A DNA stretch of 64,000 nt from Paenibacillus alvei DSM 29 (GCF_000293805.1 NZ_AMBZ01000005.1:372001-436000); one strand, 5' to 3'. Shown: positions 43,007 through 51,773, numbered from the stretch's first letter. Numbers and translations are program-made. The notes: generated by a model from the letters alone, not told the origin.

Positions 43007-43972
43007 CTACAGAAGCCATCCTCCGCATATATAGAGGAGCAGACTTGCAACAATCACAAAGCATGTGGAGCTGCTTAGTAGCAGCCTGCATACCGCAGGT
43101 ATATGCTCTGCCTGCAAGGGCTGCTGTGTATCCCCCATATATGCGCGGAATGAACGTATTCCTTTATACACATTATATCCACCAAGCCGGATGCCAAGTG
43201 CTCCCGCCGCGGATGCTTCCGCCCAGCCGCTGTTCGGGCTCGGATGCTTTCTCGCATCTCGCAGTGCCGTTGAGCAAGCTCTGCGAGCATCATAGCGATG
43301 CAGCAAGGCACTTACCGTGACAAAGACTGCTGTCATTCTCGCCGGTATCCAGTTGGCAATATCGTCAAGGCGAGCAGACGCCCAGCCTAAATTCCCATAC
43401 TTCTCATTCTTATAGCCGACCATGGAATCGAGCGTATTAACCGCACGATACGCCATTGCCAGCGGTGCGCCTCCGATAAGCGCGAAGAACAACGGCGATA
43501 TCACCGCATCCACAATATTCTCCGCTACGGTCTCCACGGTGGCGCGTACGACCTCCGGTTCATCCAATTGCTCTGTATCGCGGCCGACAATCATGCCGAC
43601 TTCTCGACGAGCACTCTCTAAATCCTGCTCTTTCAGCCTCCGATACACAGCCATCCCTGCATCCTTCAGTCCTTTTGCCGCAATTGTTGTTCCAATCAAC
43701 AATGCTTCGGCTGCCCATCCGATATAATCATGAACATGGTACATCCCTTTTAGAACAAGCCAGGTCACTCCATACGTGCCGCCAACTACAACAAACGGCA
43801 GCAAAATTCCAAGCGGCTTGAGCGCTCTCTCAGAAGGGCTGATCCGGCGTATGAATCGCTCTACGGCTCTAATCCCTTTCCCTATACCAATGACCGGGTG
43901 TGGAATCGCCTGCGGGTCGCCAACAATCCGATCCCATATGTATGCTGCTATTATGATAAGCGCTGCTGTCAT
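43007..43972 (-). CDS. cbiB: Adenosylcobinamide-phosphate synthase CbiB (321 aa)
   Basis: The start at 43972 (MTAALIIIAAYIWDRIVGDP) fits the family's conserved opening; ribosome-binding sequence nearby is GGGTGGGAGAAAC. The enzyme attaches (R)-1-amino-2-propanol, or its phosphate from CobD, to adenosylcobyric acid in the membrane. Motifs are HPVIGIGKGIRAVERFIRR, REVGMIVGRDTEQLDEPEVV, TVETVAENIVDAVISPLFFA, YRAVNTLDSMVGYKNEKY and DDIANWIPARMTA, all classic for CbiB. There are about five membrane helices. It follows cbiZ by 39 bases. Confidence 0.94.
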   Translation of the reverse strand: MTAALIIIAAYIWDRIVGDPQAIPHPVIGIGKGIRAVERFIRRISPSERALKPLGILLPFVVVGGTYGVTWLVLKGMYHVHDYIGWAAEALLIGTTIAAKGLKDAGMAVYRRLKEQDLESARREVGMIVGRDTEQLDEPEVVRATVETVAENIVDAVISPLFFALIGGAPLAMAYRAVNTLDSMVGYKNEKYGNLGWASARLDDIANWIPARMTAVFVTVSALLHRYDARRACSTALRDARKHPSPNSGWAEASAAGALGIRLGGYNVYKGIRSFRAYMGDTQQPLQAEHIPAVCRLLLSSSTCFVIVASLLLYICGGWLL

Positions 43973-44011
43973 GTTTCTCCCACCCTAGTAGGTTGTTCCG
44001 CTCGTTAGCGG

Positions 44012-44731
44012 TTACGCTTCATGCTGAGTCTTCACGGATTCATATACAGTGTTATAAACGAGCTGCCCAACTGCATGTCCCAATGTTGTCGCTGTTCCCG
44101 CATAATTGTGCACGGGTTCATACCGACCGCTGTCTATTACTGCAAGTGCAATCGCATCCGTAGTCGTTCCTGTGGCAACGCGTCCCGTTTCAGCGTCTAT
44201 GATGCCAAGATCAGACAGCGCTGCACATTTGGCCTCTGTAGCCGTCATGAATAGATTCAATATCGCCGCATTGGACAGCTTCCCATCCAATACAAGAATT
44301 GAATTGATCGTGCCTGGCTTCAACGATTCATAGGCTGAAAATACACGCCGCGGCATGCCTGAACGTGCCGCATTGGATGTCCCCGCCGTTGTGATGCACA
44401 GCAGCGAGCATTCATCCGCTTCCTGCTCGACAACAGAGGCATGACTAACTTTTGCAGCCGTCAAGAGCCCCACCGTCTGTTCCGGTACATAGCCACTTTC
44501 CATACACGAAAGCCGCAGATATTCTGCTGGATCAGTGCAGTCGAATTGATAATGAACCATTTGGTTCAAAATGCGATTCCCCATCCATTGCCCGCCATGG
44601 TATACAGCACTGCTCCATATTGGTGCAGTTTGCGGCAGCTCAACAGCGACTTGAGCATCCTCCCAGTGAATATGTACTCCTGCGATATACTGAGATAGAT
44701 AGGAGCGTTTCCCCTCTCGATATGGCTGCAT
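44012..44731 (-). CDS. cbiZ: Adenosylcobinamide amidohydrolase CbiZ (239 aa)
   Basis: The start at 44731 (MQPYREGKRSYLSQY) follows TTGAGGGGAAGCGGG; the TTG inside that site could be read as an earlier start but would destroy the site. CbiZ removes the aminopropanol arm from adenosylcobinamide and pseudocobalamin, returning cobyric acid for re-use. Motifs are LCITTAGTSNAARSG, NSILVLDGKLSNAAILNLFM and VATGTTTDAIALAVID. Its presence beside btuFCD is the known mark of corrinoid remodelling: imported B12-like molecules with the wrong lower ligand are cut and rebuilt by CbiB, CobU, CobT and CobS. Confidence 0.92.
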   Translation of the reverse strand: MQPYREGKRSYLSQYIAGVHIHWEDAQVAVELPQTAPIWSSAVYHGGQWMGNRILNQMVHYQFDCTDPAEYLRLSCMESGYVPEQTVGLLTAAKVSHASVVEQEADECSLLCITTAGTSNAARSGMPRRVFSAYESLKPGTINSILVLDGKLSNAAILNLFMTATEAKCAALSDLGIIDAETGRVATGTTTDAIALAVIDSGRYEPVHNYAGTATTLGHAVGQLVYNTVYESVKTQHEA

Positions 44732-44758
44732 CCCGCTTCCCCTCAATTCTGTGTTTGT

Positions 44759-45853
44759 TTACTGTAACACAGCTGCAAGTGCTGACGCTACAATTCCGTT
44801 CGCTCGTCGATCCTTGACTGCGATTCGGAAGTCTCTCTCCGTGAGCCCAGCATACATATCACAATTGCGTATCAGAATACCTGCGCGGCATAATTCTGCC
44901 TGAAGCAACTTCGCCGTCCACCCCTCCGGAGCTCGGCACAATAAAAAATTCGCCACGCTTGGCCACGTCCGTATCCCTAGTGCATGCAGTTGCTTGCGCA
45001 AAACAGCTCGCTCTTCAGCAATGAGCGCCCGCGTCGCATTCGCATATGGTTCCGCTTGCTCGTCCGACAATAAGGCTTCGCCAGCCGCGAGAGCCAAGCC
45101 ATTGACACTCCATGCCACTTGCATGCGCAGCATCGCCTCAATATGCTGCGGCTGGGCAATCGCATATCCAAGGCGCAGTCCGGGAATGGCGTAAAACTTC
45201 GTTAATGAACGAACAACAATAAGATTTGGGCAGCGATATACGATTGGAACAAGAGACATTTCTTCTTCATTCGCAAAGTCAATAAAGGCTTCATCGATAA
45301 CAAGAATCGTTGAAGCCGCCTCTGCTAACACTGCAAGTCTTTCCAGCAATGCGCGCTCGTACAAGGCACCATTCGGATTGTTTGGATGTCCAATAAACAC
45401 CACATCAGTTTTCGAAATAAGCTCAGACAGTTGTGCTTCAGTCGCGCAGAAGTCGTTATCTTCGCTGCCCACTACATGGATTACTTCAGACCCGAACTTG
45501 CGTGACAGCGTCTCATATTCGGAGAAACAAGGCGCAATGACGCCAACCCGTTGGGGACGAATTGCCAACAGCAGCAGGGCCATGCACTCTGCAGCTCCGT
45601 TTCCGATGCTAATATAATCCTCGCCTACTCCCAGTTTCGCAGCTAATGCTTTCTTCATCTTCCGGTGCCCAGGATCCGGATAATGAACAATAGAAGCCAT
45701 CATCTCATTCCTGAGGCGCTCCATAACGGCCGTCGGCGGCCCAAGCGGGTTAATATTGGCACTGAAATCCAGCAGCGCTTTACTGTCTACTCCAAATGCA
45801 TCCGCGGCTGTCCATACATCCCCGCCATGTCCGAATCGTTCAACTGTGCTCAT
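44759..45853 (-). CDS. cobD: Threonine-phosphate decarboxylase CobD (364 aa)
   Basis: The start at 45853 (MSTVERFGHGGDVWTAA) follows GGGAGGAAGACAGCA. This is an aminotransferase-fold PLP enzyme that makes (R)-1-amino-2-propanol phosphate for CbiB. Motifs are LLDFSANINPLGPP, YISIGNGAAECMALLL, VFIGHPNNPNGALYE, ILVIDEAFIDF and the PLP-lysine segment VVRSLTKFYAIPGLRLGYAI. It leads the unit cobD-cbiZ-cbiB-cobC. No riboswitch lies in its ~110-base leader. A histidinol-phosphate aminotransferase role is possible from fold alone, but the N-terminus and locus favour CobD. Confidence 0.9.
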   Translation of the reverse strand: MSTVERFGHGGDVWTAADAFGVDSKALLDFSANINPLGPPTAVMERLRNEMMASIVHYPDPGHRKMKKALAAKLGVGEDYISIGNGAAECMALLLLAIRPQRVGVIAPCFSEYETLSRKFGSEVIHVVGSEDNDFCATEAQLSELISKTDVVFIGHPNNPNGALYERALLERLAVLAEAASTILVIDEAFIDFANEEEMSLVPIVYRCPNLIVVRSLTKFYAIPGLRLGYAIAQPQHIEAMLRMQVAWSVNGLALAAGEALLSDEQAEPYANATRALIAEERAVLRKQLHALGIRTWPSVANFLLCRAPEGWTAKLLQAELCRAGILIRNCDMYAGLTERDFRIAVKDRRANGIVASALAAVLQ

Positions 45854-45968
45854 TGCTGTCTTCCTCCCAAGGATGTCCAGTAAATTTGTCCAATGGTTGA
45901 ATAAATTCTATGTACAGCTCCACCCAGACGGAGCTCGACCAGTTTGCAATAATCATTTCTACTCGTCC

Positions 45969-45997
45969 ATTATGCGGAAGACAGCATTGTTCGTCAA
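45969..45997 (-). promoter_or_regulatory. Promoter of the cobD-cbiZ-cbiB-cobC unit
   Basis: TTGACG, 17 bp, CATAAT on the minus strand, about 110 bases before cobD. The surrounding 350 bases (45854-46205) contain no gene. The right side should hold the promoter for the membrane protein gene; TATAAT at 46140-46145 is a likely -10 without a clear -35. Confidence 0.7.
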
Positions 45998-46205
45998 ACG
46001 AATTTTCCTAGTATGTTGGAGAGTCTTATTCATGTTAAGCAGGCATTGCAGCGCGATTATGAAGGAATTGCTAATGAATTATTATGAATTTCCAAAAAAC
46101 ATTGGTCAAACGGACACTGTAACACTTCTGTTAATTGCTGTATAATCTTGTTGCAACACACATCTTTACGTAGATGTGATATGTCATAGACGAGGAGGGA
46201 TGATT

Positions 46206-46664
46206 ATGTCGGTGCATCACAAGACATCATGGGCTAATCTCGGCGCCGCCATCATTGTTTCCATCTATTACGCTGCGATTTTGTTTCGACTCAAGGGAGA
46301 CATTGGATTATACAGTATTGAAATGATGGCCCTTGCACGCAATGTGTTTGGAATTACTGTCGTTATTCAAGTCGTTATGCACTTTATTAACTTTATGTCC
46401 AAGGATGAGACTGAGGACAAGGAATTGGCTCGCTCTGTGTCTATGCAGGCTAATCAGTTCAGCCTACTTTTTCTCGTTCTCGCTGTAGCTTGCTGTGCGG
46501 CCTATTTAATTTATGTATCGGATACACGCACCCTGTTGCTTTCTCCGCTCGTCTGCGCTCATTTACTCGTATGTGTGCTGCTGGCTGCGTGGATTATCAA
46601 GCACACCTTAGAATTAATGATGTACCGTCGTTATTTGGAGGCAGATCCGTTAGATCGCCCTTAA
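46206..46664 (+). CDS. Four-helix membrane protein of unknown function (152 aa)
   Basis: The start at 46206 (MSVHHKTSWANLG) is seven bases after GAGGAGGG; the ATG at 46200 is too close to it. Four hydrophobic segments lie at about residues 10-27, 46-64, 85-107 and 112-134 (LGAAIIVSIYYAAILF, LFLVLAVACCAAYLIY, LVCAHLLVCVLLAAWII). A charged loop KDETEDKELARSVSMQANQF separates the second and third. I do not recognise a family. It is a single gene, convergent with the nitroreductase gene, with a shared terminator between them. Confidence 0.6.
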   Translation: MSVHHKTSWANLGAAIIVSIYYAAILFRLKGDIGLYSIEMMALARNVFGITVVIQVVMHFINFMSKDETEDKELARSVSMQANQFSLLFLVLAVACCAAYLIYVSDTRTLLLSPLVCAHLLVCVLLAAWIIKHTLELMMYRRYLEADPLDRP

Positions 46665-46718
46665 TCATGTAACCGTTTACTTCACGAATATCTATCATTT
46701 TGGATACAAAATAATAAA

Positions 46719-46752
46719 GAGTGTCCACAGCAGCTTTTCCTGCGGGACACTC
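46719..46752. terminator. Bidirectional terminator between the membrane protein and nitroreductase genes
   Basis: The stem GAGTGTCC / GGACACTC has a loop that pairs partly (GCAGG / CCTGC). A T-rich tail (TCTTTATTATT) follows on the minus strand, and TCCTTAATTT on the plus strand. Confidence 0.65.
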
Positions 46753-46795
46753 CTTAATTTGGCCAGCACCGTCAGTTGATACAGGCCAGCCTTGC

Positions 46796-47356
46796 TTATT
46801 TATCAACTACTGTAAAGAGCTGCTCTGCACTCGTACGCGGGCGAGCCTTCGGCGCATTATCGAAATAACCGATACGGATTACCCCTACAATTTTCTCGCC
46901 CGGCTGAACACCTACCATTTCACGATACTGCTTGTTATAAATGTAATCGCCTGTATGCCACAGCATGCCGAGCCCGTGTTCCCAGCCTAACAGTTGGAAA
47001 TTCTGAATCAAAGCGCTAACCGCTTCCAAATCCTCCTGCCAAATATTCGGACGGGGATCTTCCGGCATAACGACATGCAAGTAAGCAGGGACATGTGTCA
47101 AGTGATCCATAAACTTCTGGCGCTGCTCTGGAGTTGCGTCTTTCAGCTTGGTCTTTTCCAAAATGGCAAGAAGCCCTTTCACAACGCGTTCCTTGCCTTC
47201 TCCTTCTACATATATGAAGCGCCATGGCTCACGCAGTCCGTGATTCGGCGCCCACACGGCATCATTCAGCAGTTGCAGCACCAAGCTGCGATCAACTGGC
47301 CTATCGTTAAATTCATGAATACTTCTACGTTCCCGAATGATTGAAGCAATCGACAT
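46796..47356 (-). CDS. Nitroreductase family flavoprotein (186 aa)
   Basis: I choose the ATG at 47356 (MSIASIIRERRSIHEFNDRP) after GAGGAGGAACGTCCTA. IIRERRSIHEFNDRPVD is the FMN-binding opening of the nitroreductase family, and LLNDAVWAPNHGLREPWRFI contains the usual A-P-(S/N)-H flavin-contact segment. IVGVIRIGYFDNAPKARPRT near the end is also typical. Such enzymes reduce nitro groups, quinones or flavins with NAD(P)H; the physiological substrate is unknown. The gene has a promoter overlapped by a near-perfect Fur box, so iron-dependent control is likely, which suggests a role in ferric reduction or iron metabolism. Confidence 0.85.
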   Translation of the reverse strand: MSIASIIRERRSIHEFNDRPVDRSLVLQLLNDAVWAPNHGLREPWRFIYVEGEGKERVVKGLLAILEKTKLKDATPEQRQKFMDHLTHVPAYLHVVMPEDPRPNIWQEDLEAVSALIQNFQLLGWEHGLGMLWHTGDYIYNKQYREMVGVQPGEKIVGVIRIGYFDNAPKARPRTSAEQLFTVVDK

Positions 47357-47409
47357 TAGGACGTTCCTCCTCGTATAGGTCTGCATTGTAACCGTCTTAG
47401 TTACTTCTC

Positions 47410-47438
47410 ATCATACCATCTGTGATAACGATTATCAA
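47410..47438 (-). promoter_or_regulatory. Nitroreductase promoter overlapped by a Fur box
   Basis: TTGATA (47433-47438), 17 bp, TATGAT (47410-47415) on the minus strand. TGATAACGATTATCA at 47423-47437 matches the Bacillus 7-1-7 Fur box (TGATAAT-N-ATTATCA) at 14 of 15 positions and covers the -35 and half the spacer, so Fur binding would block the promoter. The lipoate ligase gene starts about 90 bases away on the other strand. Confidence 0.75.
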
Positions 47439-47451
47439 TATCAAATCTGTT

Positions 47452-47479
47452 TTGTATTTCGATTCAAATCGTATACAAT
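47452..47479 (+). promoter_or_regulatory. Promoter candidate for the lipoate ligase gene
   Basis: TTGTAT, 16 bp, TACAAT, ending about 47 bases before the lplA start. The Fur box lies just upstream of its -35, so any effect of Fur on this gene would be indirect. Confidence 0.5.
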
Positions 47480-47525
47480 AGAAATATGTACATAACAGCC
47501 TCAACATGAAGGAGTCGGACAAGCA

Positions 47526-48530
47526 ATGAAATTTATTGATAATCAAGGCATAACAGACCCTCGCATCAATCTTGCGATAGAAGAATTCGTATTGAAGCAT
47601 CTGCCGCTTGAGGAAGACAGCTATCTTCTTTTTTATATCAACGAACCCTCTATCATCATCGGCAAAAACCAAAATACAATTGAAGAAATCAATGCCGAAT
47701 ATGTGAAGGACAACAACATACACGTCGTTCGCCGCCTATCTGGAGGCGGGGCCGTCTATCACGATACAGGCAATCTGAACTTCAGTTTCATTACTAAGGA
47801 CGACGGGCAATCGTTTCACAACTTCCGCAAGTTCACCCAGCCCGTAATCGATACCCTGCATTCGCTTGGCGTTGATGCTGAACTGACTGGTCGAAATGAT
47901 ATTCAAGTCGGAGAACGCAAAATTTCTGGTAACGCCCAGTTCGCTACGCGCGGACGGATGTTCAGCCATGGAACGCTGCTGTACAACTCTGAGATGGAGC
48001 ATGTCGCATCAGCCTTGAAGGTACGCCAGATTAAAATTGAATCCAAAGGCACGAAGTCTGTGCGCTCACGTGTTGCCAACATTGTGGAGTACATGAAGGA
48101 GCCTATGACAATCGAGGAGTTCAAGGCCACTATTCTGCGCCACATCTTCGGAATGGAAGCGGATCAAGTACCGCAGTATGTGTTGACTGAGCAGGATTGG
48201 GAGGTCATTCACCGCATCTCCGAAGAACGCTACCAGAACTGGGACTGGAACTACGGCTCTTCCCCGAAATTCAATGTAGAGCATTCGAAGAAGTTCCCTG
48301 CCGGCATCGTCGATGTGCGCTTGGATGTAGCAGATGGCGTTATCCAATCGATGAAGATTTACGGCGACTTCTTCGGCATCGGTGAAGTAAGCGACATCGA
48401 GGAGCAGCTTCAAGGCGTTCGCTATGAGGAGCAGGCCATTTACGAGGCGATTGGAGATATGGATATCAATCATTACCTCGGCAACATTAGCAAGGATGAC
48501 TTTATCGGACTGCTCATGCTGCAAAAATAG
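47526..48530 (+). CDS. lplA: Lipoate-protein ligase (334 aa)
   Basis: The start at 47526 follows TGAAGGAGTCGGACAAGCA. The enzyme activates lipoate with ATP and transfers it to lysines of E2 and H proteins. The catalytic domain shows LLFYINEPSIIIGKNQNTIE, RRLSGGGAVYHDTGN, NDIQVGERKISGNAQF (with the lipoyl-AMP lysine) and a C-terminal accessory domain from about residue 250 (FPAGIVDVRLDVADGVIQSM). The length fits the two-domain LplA/LplJ type that can use free lipoate without a partner. It is a single gene, divergent from the Fur-controlled nitroreductase and closed by a strong terminator. Confidence 0.93.
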   Translation: MKFIDNQGITDPRINLAIEEFVLKHLPLEEDSYLLFYINEPSIIIGKNQNTIEEINAEYVKDNNIHVVRRLSGGGAVYHDTGNLNFSFITKDDGQSFHNFRKFTQPVIDTLHSLGVDAELTGRNDIQVGERKISGNAQFATRGRMFSHGTLLYNSEMEHVASALKVRQIKIESKGTKSVRSRVANIVEYMKEPMTIEEFKATILRHIFGMEADQVPQYVLTEQDWEVIHRISEERYQNWDWNYGSSPKFNVEHSKKFPAGIVDVRLDVADGVIQSMKIYGDFFGIGEVSDIEEQLQGVRYEEQAIYEAIGDMDINHYLGNISKDDFIGLLMLQK

Positions 48531-48553
48531 GTGCTAAAAATATAGAATCATAC

Positions 48554-48588
48554 AAAGAGGCGTTCTCCTTGGAAGAGAACGCCTCTTT
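48554..48588. terminator. Bidirectional terminator after lplA
   Basis: A perfect 14-bp stem AAAGAGGCGTTCTC / GAGAACGCCTCTTT with a seven-base loop and T runs at both ends. It serves lplA and possibly the convergent RpiR regulator gene. Confidence 0.88.
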
Positions 48589-48657
48589 CTCATGTAACAA
48601 AACATACCGGCTATCGATCCGACAGATCCACAGTATGTCCTATCACCGTTATTCTAC

Positions 48658-49515
48658 TTAGTATAGCTTGTCCAATACTGATTTTGCCGTTTGCTGAATT
48701 GCCTTGTAGGCCTTCTCTTTCTCTTGAAGGGCAACCGCCGTAGACAGAATATCCAGCACATGGATTTGAGCAATCTTCGAGGAGAAGGCTCCGCCCTCTA
48801 ACGGTGTTTCCTTGGACTTGATCAATAAAATAGAGTCTGCATATTTCGTAATTGGCGACTTCGCATGGCTCGTTAAACAGATGAAAAACACCCCATTGTC
48901 TTTCGCTAACCGGATCGTGTCTACCAAGTCCTTCGTACTGCCCGATGTCGATATGCCGAATACAACATCCTGTTCCGACATCAGTACAGCATTCATCGCC
49001 ATCACGTGCGGATCTGTAATCGCTTCTCCCGTGTAGCCCAGCCGCATAAATCGATACTGCGCATCCATCGCTGTCATCGCTGAGGAGCCTACGCCCATGA
49101 AGAACAAGCGCTTCGCCTTAACAATGGCCTCGACAGCCTTATTCAGCTCTTCCATATTTAGCAGGGACAACGTGTGCTCCAGTGATGCGACATTCTCCAT
49201 TGTCATTTTTTTCGCAACAACAGACAAATCATCGCTCTCTTCAATTTCGCTATTCTCATGCTTCAATGGCGATACCAGATCCTTGGCTAAGGACAGCTTG
49301 AAATCCTGGTAGCTCTTAAAGCCGAGATTGCGGCAAAATCGCAGCACGGAAGTCTCGCCTGCACTTGCTCTCTCTGCCAAATCCGTAACTGTCGCATAGA
49401 GTACCGAATCCGCATTTTTCAACACATAATCGGCTATTTTCTTCTCTGTCTTCGTAAGTGACGGATACAGGCTCTTAATAAGCAGAAGAGTATTCGTATG
49501 TTCACCAGCGACCAT
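48658..49515 (-). CDS. MurR/RpiR-family sugar-phosphate-responsive regulator (285 aa)
   Basis: The ATG at 49515 (MVAGEHTNTLLLIKSLYPSL) follows CTGGAGGAGTCACAG. Residues about 15-85 form the N-terminal RpiR helix-turn-helix (LTKTEKKIADYVLKNADSVL, SAGETSVLRFCRNLGFKSYQ then DFKLSLAK). Residues about 120-260 are a SIS domain for binding phosphosugars (RLFFMGVGSSAMTAMDAQYR, VVFGISTSGSTKDLVDTIRL). It lies downstream of the sugar ABC transporter and nanE genes on the same strand. Regulation of that amino-sugar cluster, with ManNAc-6-P or GlcNAc-6-P as effector, is the natural inference. Confidence 0.88.
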   Translation of the reverse strand: MVAGEHTNTLLLIKSLYPSLTKTEKKIADYVLKNADSVLYATVTDLAERASAGETSVLRFCRNLGFKSYQDFKLSLAKDLVSPLKHENSEIEESDDLSVVAKKMTMENVASLEHTLSLLNMEELNKAVEAIVKAKRLFFMGVGSSAMTAMDAQYRFMRLGYTGEAITDPHVMAMNAVLMSEQDVVFGISTSGSTKDLVDTIRLAKDNGVFFICLTSHAKSPITKYADSILLIKSKETPLEGGAFSSKIAQIHVLDILSTAVALQEKEKAYKAIQQTAKSVLDKLY

Positions 49516-49943
49516 CTGTGACTCCTCCAGTCTCGTTATGTCATTCAATCGGCGTCATCACAGCAAGGATGAAGCCTCTCTAGCGCGGCCACCTGCTAGA
49601 TTGCATGCCCTGCAAATCCCAGTTCACCTATACATCAATCATCAACGATTCAATGCCTTCCATAATATGAACCCAGTCTTCACGCTGGTGCAGTAATCCG
49701 CTTATTTTTCCCCGCTATCTGGTATATACCTAGCCTTATCATCTAATGGAATGAATAAAAAATCAATATTTTATCGCAAAATCATGAAAGCGCTTCTATA
49801 ATTATACAATCAAATTTCCTTTTCTCTATCAGCACATACACTTTCAACCAATTTGCGATAGAAAAACGACCAACATAAAGGCGGCAAATAGACAGTTCGT
49901 TAACTGCTATTGCCGCCTATTGAGCTAAATATATCGTGATAAA
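49516..49943. other. Intergenic region: ABC operon terminator and possible cre site
   Basis: No gene is seen. A long inverted repeat at 49878-49920 (AGGCGGCAATAGCAGTT / AACTGTCTATTTGCCGCCT) lies just after the permease gene and can act as its terminator on the minus strand, although its T tail is short. TGAAAGCGCTTCTA at 49785-49798 fits the catabolite-responsive consensus at 12 of 14 positions and is about 270 bases upstream of the RpiR gene; this is weak. Confidence 0.45.
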
Positions 49944-50828
49944 TCACTTAAATCCTGTCAAAGCGATACCTTCAATAAATTGCTTCTGCACGAAGAAGTA
50001 TAGGACTACGATCGGTACCGTAAAGAGTGTGGATGCAGCCATCAGCTGCTCCCAAGCCACCTTAGTTTCTCCGATGTACCCTTTTAGACCAATAGACAGG
50101 GTCCAATTTTCCGGACTGTTCAAATAGATGAGCGGCCCCATAAAATCCCCCCATGAAGCGAGGAAGGTAAGCAAGCCGATCGTCATCACCGCTGGACGCG
50201 CCAATGGAAGAATGATTTGCGAGTAAATTCGGAATTCAGACGCACCATCAATTTTCGCTGACTCGGACAGCTCATAAGGCAGGTTCATAAAGAACTGGCG
50301 TACCATGAAGACGTTCGTTGCCATCCCGAACCACGCCCCAAGCCAGAGCGGCCAGAAGGAATCGAGCAAGCCTAGATTGTTGTACAATACGTATAATGGA
50401 ATCAGCGTAACTTGATACGGAAGCATTAAGGTTGCCAGCATGAAATAGAACAACGTATTGCGTCCCTTAAACTGAATGCGGGAGAATCCGTATGCTACGA
50501 GCGGACAAATCAATACGACCCCAATTACACTGACGCCAGCGACCAGAACCGTATTCCATAAATAGCGGAAGAATGGAATCATATTGACAGCTTCTACATA
50601 GTTGCTCCACTGAAAATGCTCCGGGATCCAAACAATTGGAATCGCGAAAATCTCTTCCTGCGTCTTCAGTGACGTAAGTACGGTCCATACGAATGGCAAT
50701 AAAAACAGCAGACCAACAACACCAAGAATCAAATGCGGAATCCACGTTTCTCGAATAGAGCGCTTGATAGAACGCCGATGCTTCGCCTGACTCATGGGGG
50801 TAACCGATGTATTTACGCTGCTCATCAA
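49944..50828 (-). CDS. Carbohydrate ABC transporter permease, MalG-like (294 aa)
   Basis: The start at 50828 (MMSSVNTSVTPMSQAKH) overlaps the previous gene by four bases; a nearby AACGTTGATGAGC gives a moderate site. There are six transmembrane helices and the EAA loop SAKIDGASEFRIYSQIILPL then ARPAVMTIGLLTFLASWGDF, typical of CUT1 sugar permeases. LMLPYQVTLIPLYVLYNNLG is also conserved. It is encoded with its partner permease and binding protein; the ATPase (usually shared, MsmX-like) is not in the cluster. Confidence 0.9.
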   Translation of the reverse strand: MMSSVNTSVTPMSQAKHRRSIKRSIRETWIPHLILGVVGLLFLLPFVWTVLTSLKTQEEIFAIPIVWIPEHFQWSNYVEAVNMIPFFRYLWNTVLVAGVSVIGVVLICPLVAYGFSRIQFKGRNTLFYFMLATLMLPYQVTLIPLYVLYNNLGLLDSFWPLWLGAWFGMATNVFMVRQFFMNLPYELSESAKIDGASEFRIYSQIILPLARPAVMTIGLLTFLASWGDFMGPLIYLNSPENWTLSIGLKGYIGETKVAWEQLMAASTLFTVPIVVLYFFVQKQFIEGIALTGFK

Positions 50829-51748
50829 CGTTCACCTCCGTAATAAACCCAGCGAGCTGATGACCGGAAGACAATAACCGTAAGCACCATAACGATAATG
50901 AACAAGATCCACGCCATAGCGGATGCATAGCCCATCTTCAAGAATGAGAAGGCATTTTGATAGAGATAGATGGCATAGAACAAAATAGAGTTCTCAGGTC
51001 CGCCAATCGATTGCGCCTGTTCCGCGAATATCATACCCTGCGCGAAATATTGGAATGACCCAATGAGACCCGTTACGACGAGGAACAGGTTCATTGGCGA
51101 AATCGCAGGGAACGTAATGTTCCAGAACCGCTTCCATGCATTCGCTCCGTCAATCGAAGCAGCTTCATAATATTCCTTCGGCACATCCTGCAATGCCGCC
51201 AAGTACATGACCGTGGTTGTTCCGGTTCCCCAGAAGCCCATAATAATAAGGGAAATCTTCGTCCACTTCGGATCATAAATCCAGTTCGGTTCCGGCAATC
51301 CAAGCGCACCGAGCATTTGGTTCACGATACCGTACTGCGCATTGAGCAGCCACATCCAGAGCAAGGAAGCAGCTACGATCGGTACCAGTGTAGGCAAGAA
51401 ATAGACGGTACGATAGAAGGACTTCCCCTTTACCTTCATGTTCAACAGAAGCGCAATGCCAAGCGCGTATGCCAACTGCGGAAACAAGCCAAAGATCGTC
51501 ATAAACAGGGTGTTATACATCGACAAGTAGAACTTATCATCATGGAACAATTCCTTAAAGTTATCCAATCCCACCCATTGCGGGGCAGAAAACAAATTGT
51601 ATTCTGTAAAGCTGTAATATAATGAAGTAATGATCGGGTATAATTGGAACCCAATAAAGCCAATAATCCATGGGCTAATAAAGGCCAGTCCGATCAACAG
51701 GTTTTTGCGCTCGCGTCTGCGTATGCCAGCATTGGTCGTGCTCTCCAT
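50825..51748 (-). CDS. Carbohydrate ABC transporter permease, MalF-like (307 aa)
   Basis: The ATG at 51748 (MESTTNAGIRRRERKNLLIG) follows TTGGAGGGAGTTTAT; the TTG within that site is not a sensible start. Six membrane helices; N-terminal ISPWIIGFIGFQLYPIITSL then YYSFTEYNLFSAPQWVGLDN is a hallmark of CUT1 MalF-type permeases. EAASIDGANAWKRFWNITFP is the ATPase-contacting loop. It follows the binding-protein gene after a ~110-base gap holding a hairpin terminator, the usual device for making more binding protein than permease. Confidence 0.9.
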   Translation of the reverse strand: MESTTNAGIRRRERKNLLIGLAFISPWIIGFIGFQLYPIITSLYYSFTEYNLFSAPQWVGLDNFKELFHDDKFYLSMYNTLFMTIFGLFPQLAYALGIALLLNMKVKGKSFYRTVYFLPTLVPIVAASLLWMWLLNAQYGIVNQMLGALGLPEPNWIYDPKWTKISLIIMGFWGTGTTTVMYLAALQDVPKEYYEAASIDGANAWKRFWNITFPAISPMNLFLVVTGLIGSFQYFAQGMIFAEQAQSIGGPENSILFYAIYLYQNAFSFLKMGYASAMAWILFIIVMVLTVIVFRSSARWVYYGGER

Positions 51749-51773
51749 ATAAACTCCCTCCAATCGATCGGGG

